Counted from the first letter of the stretch, positions 54,372-63,531 are shown. The stretch: 64,000 nt of DNA from Marinomonas aquimarina (GCF_900089755.1 NZ_FLOC01000001.1:124001-188000), one strand, 5' to 3'. Notes: generated from the sequence alone by a model not told the origin. Numbers and translations: made by a program.

Positions 54372-55505
54372 TTAGGCCGCTAGCACGACTCGATTTCGGC
54401 CTTTCTTTTTGGCTTGATAAAGCGCTTGGTCCGCCCGCTTGATCACCTCACTGGGAGCATCACTGGTTTGCCCCAGAGCCAAACCAATACTCACGGTGAC
54501 CGATACGGTTTTTTCTTTGGTTTCGGTGGAGACATCCAATTGCTCGGCCTGCACGTCTTCACGAATCTGATCTAACAAGGCTTGCGCATGCTCGACACCA
54601 CGCCCTTTGAACAGTAAGGTGAACTCCTCACCACCGTAACGGTAAATGGCCGCACTATTGCCATAACGCTGCATCACACGTGCAACTTGCTTTAACACAT
54701 CATCGCCTTTGGCATGACCATAGCTATCGTTAAATTTTTTAAAATGATCCACATCGAGCATGGCAATGGCATAGTGACGCGGTAAGGCTAACATGGCTTC
54801 ATTCAAGGCTCGGCGGCTAGGTAACTGAGTCAACTCATCGCGGTAGGCCATACGATGACTCTCCGCCACCACAAACCATACCCACACTAGGATCTGAGCG
54901 CTGCGCACGGCCGACTCCTGATGCGCACTGAAGGTCATACACTCGACCAACAACAAGGTCACTAAGCTCACCAACACTGCGGTCGAGAAGCCATCCGCCT
55001 TGCGCCACCAGGTGATCAGGCTCAACAGCGAGGTCAAAGCAATCATCAACCAGCACAGCAACGCCGACAGCGATATCTGCAACAAAGGCACATTCACTGC
55101 CAAAAAATTAAAGTTGATGACATTCTTTTCATAGCTCACGCTCCACGCCACCAACATGCCCAGAAACAGAATGCGGTTAAACACAAAGCGGTTAAAGAAG
55201 CCACGCTCACGCAACACCAGCAATAACCCCAGGCCAATGGCTGCAACCGTGGTAAAGCTACTGGGCAAGGATTCATTTTCCACATAAGGATAAAACGCAG
55301 GCAGTAAGATCAGACCACCGGCCAGCAGCACTTTGCCACGGTTAAAATGCCACGCCATAAACACCATGACCGACGCCAACACATACGGCAGCCATGGCAA
55401 TAGGTCCAACGCTAACGACGGCAGCACACGGGTATAAACACTGGCAAATAAGCCGGCCAGTAAGATAAAAAGAGGGATCAGGAGAGAGCCTGTTCTTTGC
55501 GGCAT
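54372..55505 (-). CDS. Membrane diguanylate cyclase (GGDEF)
   Basis: The 377-residue protein has about six to eight membrane segments (residues 8-205) and a cytoplasmic GGDEF domain (about 215-375). The active-site motif is GGEEF in YRYGGEEFTLLF, and DVDHFKKFNDSYGHAKGDD supplies the metal and GTP contacts. It should make cyclic di-GMP from two GTP. The inhibitory RxxD site is not apparent five residues before GGEEF. No EAL domain is attached. The membrane part has no sensor domain I recognise. Confidence 0.9.
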   Translation of the reverse strand: MPQRTGSLLIPLFILLAGLFASVYTRVLPSLALDLLPWLPYVLASVMVFMAWHFNRGKVLLAGGLILLPAFYPYVENESLPSSFTTVAAIGLGLLLVLRERGFFNRFVFNRILFLGMLVAWSVSYEKNVINFNFLAVNVPLLQISLSALLCWLMIALTSLLSLITWWRKADGFSTAVLVSLVTLLLVECMTFSAHQESAVRSAQILVWVWFVVAESHRMAYRDELTQLPSRRALNEAMLALPRHYAIAMLDVDHFKKFNDSYGHAKGDDVLKQVARVMQRYGNSAAIYRYGGEEFTLLFKGRGVEHAQALLDQIREDVQAEQLDVSTETKEKTVSVTVSIGLALGQTSDAPSEVIKRADQALYQAKKKGRNRVVLAA

Positions 55506-55608
55506 TCGTAAACCTATCGAACCAATCGATCAAAACAAATCAATATCTTGCCCCGAAAGCCGAACATTTTCATTAATAATTAAGCAAAACTATCAACAAG
55601 AGATCATT

Positions 55609-56589
55609 ATGGGACTTTTAATAGACGGCAAATGGCATGATCAGTGGTATGACACTAAAGCCACTCAGGGTAAATTCGTGCGTTCACAATCGCAATTTCG
55701 TAATTGGATCGTATCGCCAGACCAGTTCGACGCGAACGATGCAACACATTTTCCAGCCGAGTCAGGACGTTACCACCTATATGTTTCATTAGCATGTCCA
55801 TGGGCCCATCGCACATTGATTTTCCGCCATTTAAAGCAACTGGAACCGCATATCAGTGTCAGCTGCGTTCATCCACACATGCTGGAAAACGGTTGGGAGT
55901 TTAAAAACGAGCAAGGTTTTGCAGACTCTCAGGTGCCAAGTGGCGATCCTTTGCACGACTTCCAGTTTGCTCACCAACTCTACACCCATGCGAATTCCGA
56001 GTACTCCGGTCGAGTCACTGTGCCGATTTTATGGGACAAACAACAGCATACGATTGTTTCCAATGAGTCGGCCGATATCATTCGCATGCTCAATAGCGCC
56101 TTTGATCATCTCACTGGCAATCAAGACGATTTCTACCCAGAGGCGCTGCACGATGAGATTCATGCCCTAAACGAACGTATTTACGACACGGTCAACAATG
56201 GCGTCTACAAGGCCGGCTTTGCCACCACCCAAGCCGCCTACGAAGAAGCCCTCTATCCGTTATTTGAGTCGTTAGAGTTTCTCGAGCAACGCTTGGCCAA
56301 CGCCAGCTACCTCACAGGCGAACAGGTCACGGAAGCCGACTGGCGTTTGTTCACCACTCTGATTCGTTTTGATGCGGTGTATCACGGCCACTTTAAATGC
56401 AACCTTAAACGCATTGTCGATTACCCCAACCTGAGCACTTACCTCGAGCGTTTGTACAATACACAGCAAGTTGCTGCGACCGTTAATCTGGAACACATCA
56501 AGCAGCACTACTATTACAGTCATGATACCATCAACCCAACACGGGTCGTGCCGGCAGGACCAAAGACGCTTTTTCGCCCTGAAATTTAA
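55609..56589 (+). CDS. yqjG: Glutathionyl-hydroquinone reductase (YqjG/EcM4 family)
   Basis: The 326-residue protein is a Xi-class glutathione transferase. The active Cys63 is in LACPWAHR, followed by SCVHPHMLENGWEF and the glutathione-binding NESADIIRML near 155-164. It reduces glutathionyl-hydroquinones back to hydroquinones. The C-terminal helical domain has TEADWRLFTTLIRFDAVYHGHFKCNL, another family mark. It is monocistronic, with a terminator at 56695-56728. Confidence 0.93.
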   Translation: MGLLIDGKWHDQWYDTKATQGKFVRSQSQFRNWIVSPDQFDANDATHFPAESGRYHLYVSLACPWAHRTLIFRHLKQLEPHISVSCVHPHMLENGWEFKNEQGFADSQVPSGDPLHDFQFAHQLYTHANSEYSGRVTVPILWDKQQHTIVSNESADIIRMLNSAFDHLTGNQDDFYPEALHDEIHALNERIYDTVNNGVYKAGFATTQAAYEEALYPLFESLEFLEQRLANASYLTGEQVTEADWRLFTTLIRFDAVYHGHFKCNLKRIVDYPNLSTYLERLYNTQQVAATVNLEHIKQHYYYSHDTINPTRVVPAGPKTLFRPEI

Positions 56590-56694
56590 GGATAAATTTA
56601 GGGAAAGTTGAGTACTTTTTGACAATATTCAAACTATCGGCTATCAAATTCTCTGTTTTTTTCAGATAATGACCTGCTCATATATTGAACTTTC

Positions 56695-56728
56695 AAAACG
56701 AGCATCAGGTTTACCTGCTGCTCGTTTT
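56695..56728. terminator. Symmetrical terminator after yqjG
   Basis: AAAACGAGCA, one bulged T, CAGG, loop TTTA, CCTG, one bulged C, TGCTCGTTTT form a long stem with A and T runs at its ends. It ends the yqjG transcript before the Bax gene. Confidence 0.85.
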
Positions 56729-56762
56729 GCATATAAACGCGCTAATAAAACGATGGTTGAAT

Positions 56763-57662
56763 ATGGAACGTAAGTTACTTTGGGTTATCTCGAGTATCGT
56801 GATCTTGATTTTATGGTTCAAAATTGAACCCCAAGATACTCAACAAGCAGACACAAATCTTGCCAGCTCTGAGCCAGTTCAAGGGGAACCTCCGGCTCAG
56901 AAACGTACGCAAAGTTCGCGTGAAGCCAATGTGTCTAAGGAAGAGCAAGAATATTTCCAAAGCCACCCAATTGATGGCTCTCGACCAGACTTTGCCGCCA
57001 TCAGTGATGTGCAAGAACGTAAGGCGGTCTTCTTTGACTTCCTGATGCCTTTTGTCACTGAAAAGAATGACTTACTGCTAAAAGATCGTGCTCGCATTGA
57101 AGCCATCCTTAACAGTCCAGAGCCGCCATCACGGGAAGACAAAACTTGGATTGCAGCGCTTCGTAACATCCATAAACTGCGTAAATTGGGCGTCTACACC
57201 CATGAAGACATTGCGGTTTTACTGCGCTATGTGGATGTGATCCCAGCCTCACTGGTGTTGGCACAAGCCGCCAATGAGTCGGCCTGGGGAACCTCGCGCT
57301 TTGCCCTAGAAGGCAACAATTACTTCGGCCAGTGGTGTTTCACCCCAGGCTGCGGCTTGGTACCCAATGCTCGTGGTGAAGAACAAGATCACGAAGTGCG
57401 TAAATTTAGCGATGCCCGCGAATCCGTATTTGCCTACATTGATAACTTGAACAGCAACTCTGCCTACAAAGAGCTGCGCTCGATCCGCGCACAGCTGCGC
57501 AAAGAAGGCGAAGCCATCACTGGCTTGGCTCTGGTACACGGCTTAGAGAATTACTCGCAACGTGGCCAAGACTACATCGATGAAATCGAAAGTCTGATTG
57601 ATTACAACGAATTATGGCGTTTCAATGTGCACACCGACGAAGCGACTTATAATAACGAGTAA
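56763..57662 (+). CDS. Bax-like glucosaminidase
   Basis: From the ATG at 56763 the protein has 299 residues: an N-terminal membrane anchor (about 4-21), a charged linker and a lysozyme-like glucosaminidase domain (about 120-290). LVLAQAANESAWGTSRFA carries the catalytic Glu172, and GNNYFGQWCFTPGCGLVPN matches E. coli Bax. It cuts peptidoglycan between GlcNAc and MurNAc in the periplasm. The frame extends upstream into the terminator hairpin, so the later ATG is preferred. Confidence 0.88.
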   Translation: MERKLLWVISSIVILILWFKIEPQDTQQADTNLASSEPVQGEPPAQKRTQSSREANVSKEEQEYFQSHPIDGSRPDFAAISDVQERKAVFFDFLMPFVTEKNDLLLKDRARIEAILNSPEPPSREDKTWIAALRNIHKLRKLGVYTHEDIAVLLRYVDVIPASLVLAQAANESAWGTSRFALEGNNYFGQWCFTPGCGLVPNARGEEQDHEVRKFSDARESVFAYIDNLNSNSAYKELRSIRAQLRKEGEAITGLALVHGLENYSQRGQDYIDEIESLIDYNELWRFNVHTDEATYNNE

Positions 57663-57698
57663 ACAAATGACGAAAACCTAGGGTTTCGCTCATTTGTT
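57662..57698 (+). terminator. Hairpin after the Bax gene
   Basis: AACAAATGA and TCATTTGTT pair around an inner CGAAA/TTTCG stem right after the stop codon. The U-run after it is short. Confidence 0.6.
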
Positions 57699-57814
57699 CT
57701 GCCGAACTCCGTGTTTTGCAGGAAAATTCGCTCTGTATAGGGTGGCGGTGAATCACCCCCATCCTTTACAATACCAAGCGTTAATATCCAAAATTATAAA
57801 TCGAGGACATTCCT

Positions 57815-59731
57815 TTGGCCCGTTTACCTGTTATTGTTGGCTTTGGCGGAATCAATTCGGCTGGACGTACATCCTTTCATCAGGCTTATCGCCGAATCAT
57901 TTTTGACCTACTTCCCCAAACCATTCAGCAGGAGGTTCTACTCGACCTCGCGACCATCACCAACATTGCTGAATACCAAAACGGCGCTTGGCTTACGCAA
58001 GACGGCGAAGCTCTCGATGCAGACACGCTGATCGACACCTTTGGTGAAGACATTCTGGCGCGCACCTTGATCCGCCGCATTCACCCAAGCTTATTCGATG
58101 TCGACAACGTGGTGATCCACAAGAATTCAGCTTTATCCCCCGTGTCTGAGGGTGAAAAACTAAGCTTTAGCGTTAAAACACGCTCACTTCCCGACAATAT
58201 TCCGGCTAACTGGCAAGTCAAAGAAGTGTCTAAAACGCACAGCGAAATCACTGTGGATGGCACACTTGAAACCTTTATCAAGGATTCCAAGTCACTGACT
58301 GTGAAAGCAGCAGGTCAATTACCAACGGGGTTTGACCCATCGAAACTGTACCAAAGCCGTAACCATCCGCGCGGTTTGCAGATGACTGTCTACGGTGCTT
58401 CCGATGCCATTTTAAGCAGTGGCTTGGATTGGGATAAAGTTCGCAACCAAGTGGCACCCGACCAAGTCGCGGTGTACGCAGCCAACTCAATAGGCCAAAT
58501 GGATGACCTAGGTTTTGGCGGCATGCTGAAGTCAGCACTGATGGGAAAACGCACTACCTCTAAGCACTTACCGCTTGGTTACGCGCAAATGCCAGCAGAC
58601 TTTGTCAACGCATACATTCTCGGTTCCGTCGGCAATGTTGGCACCTCTATCGGCGCCTGCGCGACCTACTTCTTCAACCTTGAACGTGCGGTAGAAGCCA
58701 TCAAAGCGGGCAAGATTCGCGTTGCTATGGTGGGTGGCAGTGATGCGCCGATCACACCAGAAATTATTGAAGGCTTCCGCACCATGGGTGCCCTAGCGGA
58801 AGATCAGGCTCTTTTAGCGCTTGATCAGCTGGAGAACCAAAAAGAGCCAGACCACACACGCAGCTGCCGACCATTCGCGCAGAACTGTGGCTTTACCATC
58901 GGCGAATCGAGCCAGTGGACACTATTAATGGACGATGAGCTTGCCCTAGAAGTCGGCGCCACCATTCATGGTTCGATCCCAGCGGTATACGCTTACGCCG
59001 ATGGCTACAAAAAATCCATCTCAGCGCCAGGTGTGGGTAACTATCTCACTATGAGCAAGGCGATGGCGTACTTGAAGAACATCATTGGTTTGGATGGCCT
59101 AAAAGACCGTACTTTCATTCAAGCACACGGTACCAGCACACCGCAAAACCGTGTCACTGAATCCCACGTCTTAAGCCAAGCTGCAACCAGCTTCGGTGCT
59201 ACAGATATCCCTGTAACGGCGATGAAAGCTTACCTTGGTCACTCACAAGGTACCGCTGGCGGTGACCAACTGCACCTTTCCCTTGGTGTTTGGGAGCACG
59301 GTATTCTGCCAGGCATTGTGACGTCACCTGCGGTGGCAGATGATGTTTACACGGACGGTTTAAAGATTCAGCTGAAACACGAAGAGTACGGCAAAGAACA
59401 CTTCGAAGCGGCCCTATTGAACTCAAAAGGCTTTGGTGGCAACAACGCGACGGCAGTATTGCTATCACCCAAGAAGTCTCTAGAAATGCTGAAGAAGCGC
59501 TACTCTGCGGAGCAATTGGCCGCTTATGAAGAGAAAAATAGCGCTATCAAAGACGCCGCGGAAGCTTATAACCAAGCCATGGTTCGAGGCGAAATTGAGC
59601 CTATCTATCGCTTCGGTCATAACGTGCTAGGCGGTGAAGAGTTAGACATCAGCGACACTAAGATCAGCCTACCTGGCTACCACCTGCCAGTGGATCTTAA
59701 TGTCGATAACGACTTCGACGACCTCGTTTAA
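57815..59731 (+). CDS. fabY: Initiating beta-ketoacyl-ACP synthase FabY
   Basis: FabY condenses acetyl-CoA with malonyl-ACP to start fatty acid synthesis in Pseudomonas-type bacteria in place of FabH. The 638-residue protein starts RLPVIVGFGGINSAGRTSFH. It carries the thiolase-fold triad Cys282 (in GACATYFF), His438 (QAHGTSTPQ) and His476 (YLGHSQGTAGG). Its length matches P. aeruginosa PA5174. The start is TTG, with GAGGA about eight bases ahead; no earlier ATG or GTG fits. It precedes a LysR gene on the other strand. Confidence 0.93.
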   Translation: MARLPVIVGFGGINSAGRTSFHQAYRRIIFDLLPQTIQQEVLLDLATITNIAEYQNGAWLTQDGEALDADTLIDTFGEDILARTLIRRIHPSLFDVDNVVIHKNSALSPVSEGEKLSFSVKTRSLPDNIPANWQVKEVSKTHSEITVDGTLETFIKDSKSLTVKAAGQLPTGFDPSKLYQSRNHPRGLQMTVYGASDAILSSGLDWDKVRNQVAPDQVAVYAANSIGQMDDLGFGGMLKSALMGKRTTSKHLPLGYAQMPADFVNAYILGSVGNVGTSIGACATYFFNLERAVEAIKAGKIRVAMVGGSDAPITPEIIEGFRTMGALAEDQALLALDQLENQKEPDHTRSCRPFAQNCGFTIGESSQWTLLMDDELALEVGATIHGSIPAVYAYADGYKKSISAPGVGNYLTMSKAMAYLKNIIGLDGLKDRTFIQAHGTSTPQNRVTESHVLSQAATSFGATDIPVTAMKAYLGHSQGTAGGDQLHLSLGVWEHGILPGIVTSPAVADDVYTDGLKIQLKHEEYGKEHFEAALLNSKGFGGNNATAVLLSPKKSLEMLKKRYSAEQLAAYEEKNSAIKDAAEAYNQAMVRGEIEPIYRFGHNVLGGEELDISDTKISLPGYHLPVDLNVDNDFDDLV

Positions 59732-59739
59732 GCACCACA

Positions 59740-59764
59740 CAATCCCCAGCTAGGCTGGGGATTG
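59740..59764 (+). terminator. Hairpin between fabY and the LysR gene
   Basis: CAATCCCCAGC and GCTGGGGATTG pair over 11 bp around TAG. The loop holds the LysR stop codon (complement of CTA at 59750). A short T-run, TTTT, follows on the plus strand, so it could stop the fabY transcript. Confidence 0.65.
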
Positions 59765-60640
59765 TAGCTTTTCTAGCAAGAAATCAATCAACAAACGCAC
59801 CTTCTTCGGCTGCAGTTTACGCTCGGCATAGACCGCATAAAACTGCCCAGTAAAGGTTTCGTATTCATCGAACAGCGACACCAACTCACCACTCTCAAGA
59901 TAGCGCTCCACGAGAAAGTCTGGCTGCATAATAATGCCCGCTCCGGCCACAGCTAAGCGAGTTAAGGCACTGCCATTATTGGCCATCAAAGCACCATGGA
60001 CGCTGACGTCGAACGCTTCTTCCGAGGAGTTAAAGCTCCACTTGTTCGCGTAAGGCGCATTGGTATAAATCAAGCAGTCGTGTTGCATCAGGTCCGTTGG
60101 ATGTTGTGGCACGCCTTTGCGTTCTAGGTACATTGGCGACACACATACATAGCCACGCATGGTACACAGCGGTCGCGCAATAAATTGATCGCCACCTAGA
60201 TCCCCACCACGCACTGCCAAATCAATCCCAGATTCCGTTAAATCGACACGCTTGTCGCTGAAATCGACCTCTAAGGTGATGTCAGGGTAAAGCTGCGAAA
60301 ACTCATTAAGAATAGGCACCATATGACTCAAACCAAAGTCCATTGGCACACTTAAGCGCAAGTGACCTTTCGGCTGCTGGGTTAAATCCCCGAGCTCACC
60401 TTCCGCTTCTTCTATCGCTTCAAGGATGTTGATGCAATGTTGGTAATACAATTTTCCCGCATGGGTAACGCTGATATTACGGGTATTACGATGCAGCAAC
60501 TTTGCTCCAAGGTCGTCTTCTAAAGCGTTGATATAACGCGTCACCATAGGCCGTGAAATGTCCAATGACTCACTGGCGACCTTAAAGCTTTCCGCTTCAT
60601 AGACTCGACAGAACACCTTCATTGCCTGCAGCTTATCCAT
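59750..60640 (-). CDS. LysR family transcriptional regulator
   Basis: The 296-residue protein has the LysR winged HTH (about 1-62; YEAESFKVASESLDISRPMV) and a two-lobed ligand domain (about 90-292). The recognition-helix region and the YVCVSPMYLERKG strand resemble the CrgA/YafC branch, which often controls oxidative or aromatic stress genes. The target is unknown; it is divergent from yceI, separated by 141 bases, and may control that operon. Confidence 0.87.
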   Translation of the reverse strand: MDKLQAMKVFCRVYEAESFKVASESLDISRPMVTRYINALEDDLGAKLLHRNTRNISVTHAGKLYYQHCINILEAIEEAEGELGDLTQQPKGHLRLSVPMDFGLSHMVPILNEFSQLYPDITLEVDFSDKRVDLTESGIDLAVRGGDLGGDQFIARPLCTMRGYVCVSPMYLERKGVPQHPTDLMQHDCLIYTNAPYANKWSFNSSEEAFDVSVHGALMANNGSALTRLAVAGAGIIMQPDFLVERYLESGELVSLFDEYETFTGQFYAVYAERKLQPKKVRLLIDFLLEKLQSPA

Positions 60641-60781
60641 TCTTTAACCCTTTCAAAAAAGTTCCGCTAAAATTATTCAGTAATCCGAAATAGTGAATTG
60701 TATTCGCGTGTAATTATGTATTCTTAGAACATGATTATACTAGTGCCATCTTGTTAATCACATATCCTTTTTGGAGGTCTT

Positions 60782-61324
60782 ATGAAAGCTTTACTACTTA
60801 CTTCTGCCGCCGTGCTTGTTTCTACTAGCGCTATCGCTGCCGATTACCAAGTCGACCCAGCTCACTCGTTCGTGACATTTGAAGTGGGTCACCTAGGCGT
60901 AAGCACGACCGCAGGTCGCTTCAATGAATTTGAAGGTTCTTTTAACCTAGCAGAAGACAGCCAATCTGGCAGCGCTGAATTCACCATTCAAGCCGCGAGT
61001 GTGGACACTAACCACGAAGCGCGCGATAAACACCTACGTAGCCCGGACTTCCTAGACGTAAAACAATTCCCAACCATCACTTTCAAAAGCACCTCTTTTG
61101 ACGGTGAAGAACTGAAAGGTGATCTCACTATTCACGGTATCACTAAACCAGTGAGCTTCGATGTTGAAAAGATCGGTGAAGGCAGTGATCCATGGGGTGG
61201 CTACCGTGCAGGTTTTGAAGCAAGCACCACCATCAAGCGCAGTGAGTTTGGCGTCTCTTACTTTATTCCTGGCGTGACCGATGAAACGGAAATCGAAGTC
61301 TTCATCGAAGGCATCCGCCAGTAA
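60782..61324 (+). CDS. YceI family periplasmic lipid-binding protein
   Basis: The 180-residue protein has a signal peptide cleaved after about residue 20 (AIAA before DYQVDPAHSFV). The YceI lipocalin-like beta barrel follows: FEVGHLGVSTTAGRF near 33-47, KHLRSPDFLDVKQFPTITFK near 81-100 and HGITKPVSF near 119-127. YceI proteins bind isoprenoid or amide lipids in the periplasm and are often acid- or base-stress induced. GGAGG precedes the ATG and TATACT (60736-60741) may be the -10 box. It is 12 bases upstream of a membrane protein gene. Confidence 0.9.
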   Translation: MKALLLTSAAVLVSTSAIAADYQVDPAHSFVTFEVGHLGVSTTAGRFNEFEGSFNLAEDSQSGSAEFTIQAASVDTNHEARDKHLRSPDFLDVKQFPTITFKSTSFDGEELKGDLTIHGITKPVSFDVEKIGEGSDPWGGYRAGFEASTTIKRSEFGVSYFIPGVTDETEIEVFIEGIRQ

Positions 61325-61336
61325 TTAGGAGTTCAC

Positions 61337-62185
61337 ATGTACGAGGAAGCAGGTAACTCGAACCTACTCATGCTACTTAACACAGCGGTTTACCCATTTT
61401 TGGCGGCGGCTGTGATCACTTTAACCGGTAAGTTTAGTGCCCGCCTAAGCCTGTTAGGGCTTGCGGCAGGCTTCCTCGTCGCCTTAAGCCTGATTCATAC
61501 AGGCTTAAGCTTTCCGCCGAGCAAAGCCCTAGATTTCCTTACCATCAGTACTTTACTCGGTGTTGCCATCAGTGGGTTACGCACCCTGAAATTAGGCTTT
61601 AAAACACGTAATGCTGCAGGCTTTATCGCCCTAGCCGTGAGTTTCTATTTACTGCTTAATCCGGTACTTCAACACCAATCACAATGGCTTAGTCTAAGCT
61701 GGTCTGTGCTCAGCGCCGCATTGGTGCTGGTGTTATTTGGCTTACAAAAAAGTACCGCCACGGCTCAGCATTCCCATGCCTCGATGGCGTCTTTGGCAGT
61801 GATTGCCGCGGCGTCGGCACCTGTCGTATCGATTGGCGGAAGTTTGTTAATCGGTCAGTTGCTGGGCGGCTTTGCCGCGAGTGTCGCAGGATTTGTCTTG
61901 GTGCAGCGCTTTGTCTGCAAAGCAAGTAGCCTAAACGGGTTATTGCTCGGATCCTTCATCTTGGCAGGCTTACTGGCACAGGCTCATGTCTTAGCCGATT
62001 TGCCGATTGCGACCATGTTGATCGCTTACCTTGCCATTTTGGTCAACGTCATCAGTAACTTGTTGATGAAGGAAGATGGCAAGATCAGCAGTACCATCGT
62101 AAATCTGATCCCTCAGATACTGATCAGCGGCATCATTGCTGGTGTCTCACTTTGGTCAGTGTGGCCAGAAAGCAGCTTGTATTAA
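61337..62185 (+). CDS. Membrane protein of unknown function downstream of yceI
   Basis: I do not recognise the family. The 282-residue protein has about nine or ten membrane segments and almost no soluble part. Notable stretches are a Gly/Ala-rich region with GGSLLIGQLLGGFAASVAG near 165-185 and a short basic loop LLMKEDGKISST near 237-248. The haem-ligating His pattern of cytochrome b561, the usual partner of YceI, is absent: the few His residues are scattered. It overlaps a terminator at its stop. Cotranscription with yceI suggests a link in the periplasm or membrane lipid handling, which is inference. Confidence 0.7.
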   Translation: MYEEAGNSNLLMLLNTAVYPFLAAAVITLTGKFSARLSLLGLAAGFLVALSLIHTGLSFPPSKALDFLTISTLLGVAISGLRTLKLGFKTRNAAGFIALAVSFYLLLNPVLQHQSQWLSLSWSVLSAALVLVLFGLQKSTATAQHSHASMASLAVIAAASAPVVSIGGSLLIGQLLGGFAASVAGFVLVQRFVCKASSLNGLLLGSFILAGLLAQAHVLADLPIATMLIAYLAILVNVISNLLMKEDGKISSTIVNLIPQILISGIIAGVSLWSVWPESSLY

Positions 62186-62195
62186 GCTGCTTTTC
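62169..62195 (+). terminator. Terminator overlapping the end of the membrane protein gene
   Basis: AAAGCAGCTT and AAGCTGCTTT pair over ten bases around GTATT, followed by TC and a T-rich stretch. The stop codon at 62183 lies at the loop/stem border. Confidence 0.8.
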
Positions 62196-62212
62196 TGCTT
62201 TTCTCAAATATC

Positions 62213-62611
62213 CTAGCCTTTAAAAATCGAGCGGCTGGCACGCCAAAACGGCAAGATGCAGCCCGCAATCAAGCAGCTAATAAAACCAAACGATAACAAG
62301 TACCCTATCCCCATATGTGACATATCAACAAACATACTCATAAAGTAGATGTTTGGAATCACCACAAATAACCAACTGCTGACCGTTAATACAAAACGAT
62401 CAAAGCTAGAACGTAGGTTCGTTTTGGCCAATAACCAAGCACTGAAATAGGTGTATACAAACAGCGCTACAGCAAAACCGATCATGCTCGCAACGGACAC
62501 TCCGTAAAACACCCGGCTCTGCTGTGCAACGTCTGCAGGCGCGGCTGAATACCAGACCGCCCCAACTAACAGCTGCAATGAATAGACCAACAAAATTGCT
62601 TTGAAGTTCAC
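62213..62611 (-). CDS. Small membrane protein of unknown function
   Basis: The 132-residue protein has four membrane segments (about 5-21, 32-60, 73-95 and 100-122) and short loops. It has no motif I know. The gene lies 32 bases after the stop of the RmlD-like gene in the same direction and could be cotranscribed with it. It faces the yceI-associated membrane gene. Confidence 0.6.
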   Translation of the reverse strand: MNFKAILLVYSLQLLVGAVWYSAAPADVAQQSRVFYGVSVASMIGFAVALFVYTYFSAWLLAKTNLRSSFDRFVLTVSSWLFVVIPNIYFMSMFVDMSHMGIGYLLSFGFISCLIAGCILPFWRASRSIFKG

Positions 62612-62643
62612 CTGTTAACCACCTTTAGCTTTTGTTAACCACC

Positions 62644-63531
62644 TCAATTCGATGGCAGGTTATACATATCTCGAATCAGCGCTCTTAGCACTGGGCGCCA
62701 AGAGCGCTGTTTGATCCCATAATGGCCAAAGATCTTACGACACGACAACGACTGCCGCTTGATCTCAGTGGCCATTTCTAATGCGTTGGCCGTATCGCCC
62801 ATATGCTCTAAAACACTTTGCGCTTTCTGATCGAATTGGCTGGCAGTGGTCAGTACCGCTTCCACCAAGCCCATCCAACTAATTTCCTCTGAGCAGCAAT
62901 AGTGATACACACCGGTATTGAGCGCGCCGTAATGACGCTGCTTAACCACCGAAAGCAAAACACGCGCCACATCCGATACCGGTGTCGGACAACCAATCGC
63001 CGTATCATGAAACTCAATCGGCGCGCCGGAACGCACCAAGTTAATCGTGTTGGCAATAAAGTCATCTTGCGCACCACTGAACAACCAGCCGGTACGCAAC
63101 ACAATGTGCTTATCTGCGGCGAGGACTTTTTGCTCAGCCTCCATCAAGCGACGAGCAAAGCGACTGCGCGCATCAGGCTCATCGGTCTCTAGATAAGAAG
63201 ATTCTTTCTCGCCTAAAAATACCTGCACCCCACTGAGCATGTAAAACTGCGGGCAAGTGTCACGCTGTATTAACGCCCCCAACAATTCTAAATACTGGTC
63301 ATAGTCATTCTGCGAAGCGCTGCGTAAAGAGTAAGCATCAATGATGGCATCGCAATATTGCTGATCCAGCACCGATGAAGACACCTGACTCAACACCTCA
63401 TGACAAGGTACTTCTAACCAGTCAAAATCATAATCATTGTCGTAATATTGGCGAATAGCGCGACCGAGCTCAGTGTCACTTCCTAACAGCACCACTCGCA
63501 CCGGTGCATTGATATTTTCTTGAACTGTCAA
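62644..63531 (-). CDS. RmlD-like sugar-nucleotide-binding protein lacking the SDR catalytic pair
   Basis: The 295-residue protein starts with a Rossmann segment (VVLLGSDTELGRAIRQYY) and follows the RmlD layout: YMLSGVQVFLGEKESSYLE near 95-115, VLRTGWLFSGAQDDFIANTI near 145-165 and CPTPVSDVARVLL near 184-196. The region where SDR enzymes carry YxxxK reads SRFARRLMEAEQKVL, with neither the Tyr nor the Lys. It may bind a sugar nucleotide or cofactor without the usual catalysis, as MAT2B does. It overlaps tatD by four bases (ATGA), an arrangement seen in relatives. Confidence 0.75.
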   Translation of the reverse strand: MTVQENINAPVRVVLLGSDTELGRAIRQYYDNDYDFDWLEVPCHEVLSQVSSSVLDQQYCDAIIDAYSLRSASQNDYDQYLELLGALIQRDTCPQFYMLSGVQVFLGEKESSYLETDEPDARSRFARRLMEAEQKVLAADKHIVLRTGWLFSGAQDDFIANTINLVRSGAPIEFHDTAIGCPTPVSDVARVLLSVVKQRHYGALNTGVYHYCCSEEISWMGLVEAVLTTASQFDQKAQSVLEHMGDTANALEMATEIKRQSLSCRKIFGHYGIKQRSWRPVLRALIRDMYNLPSN

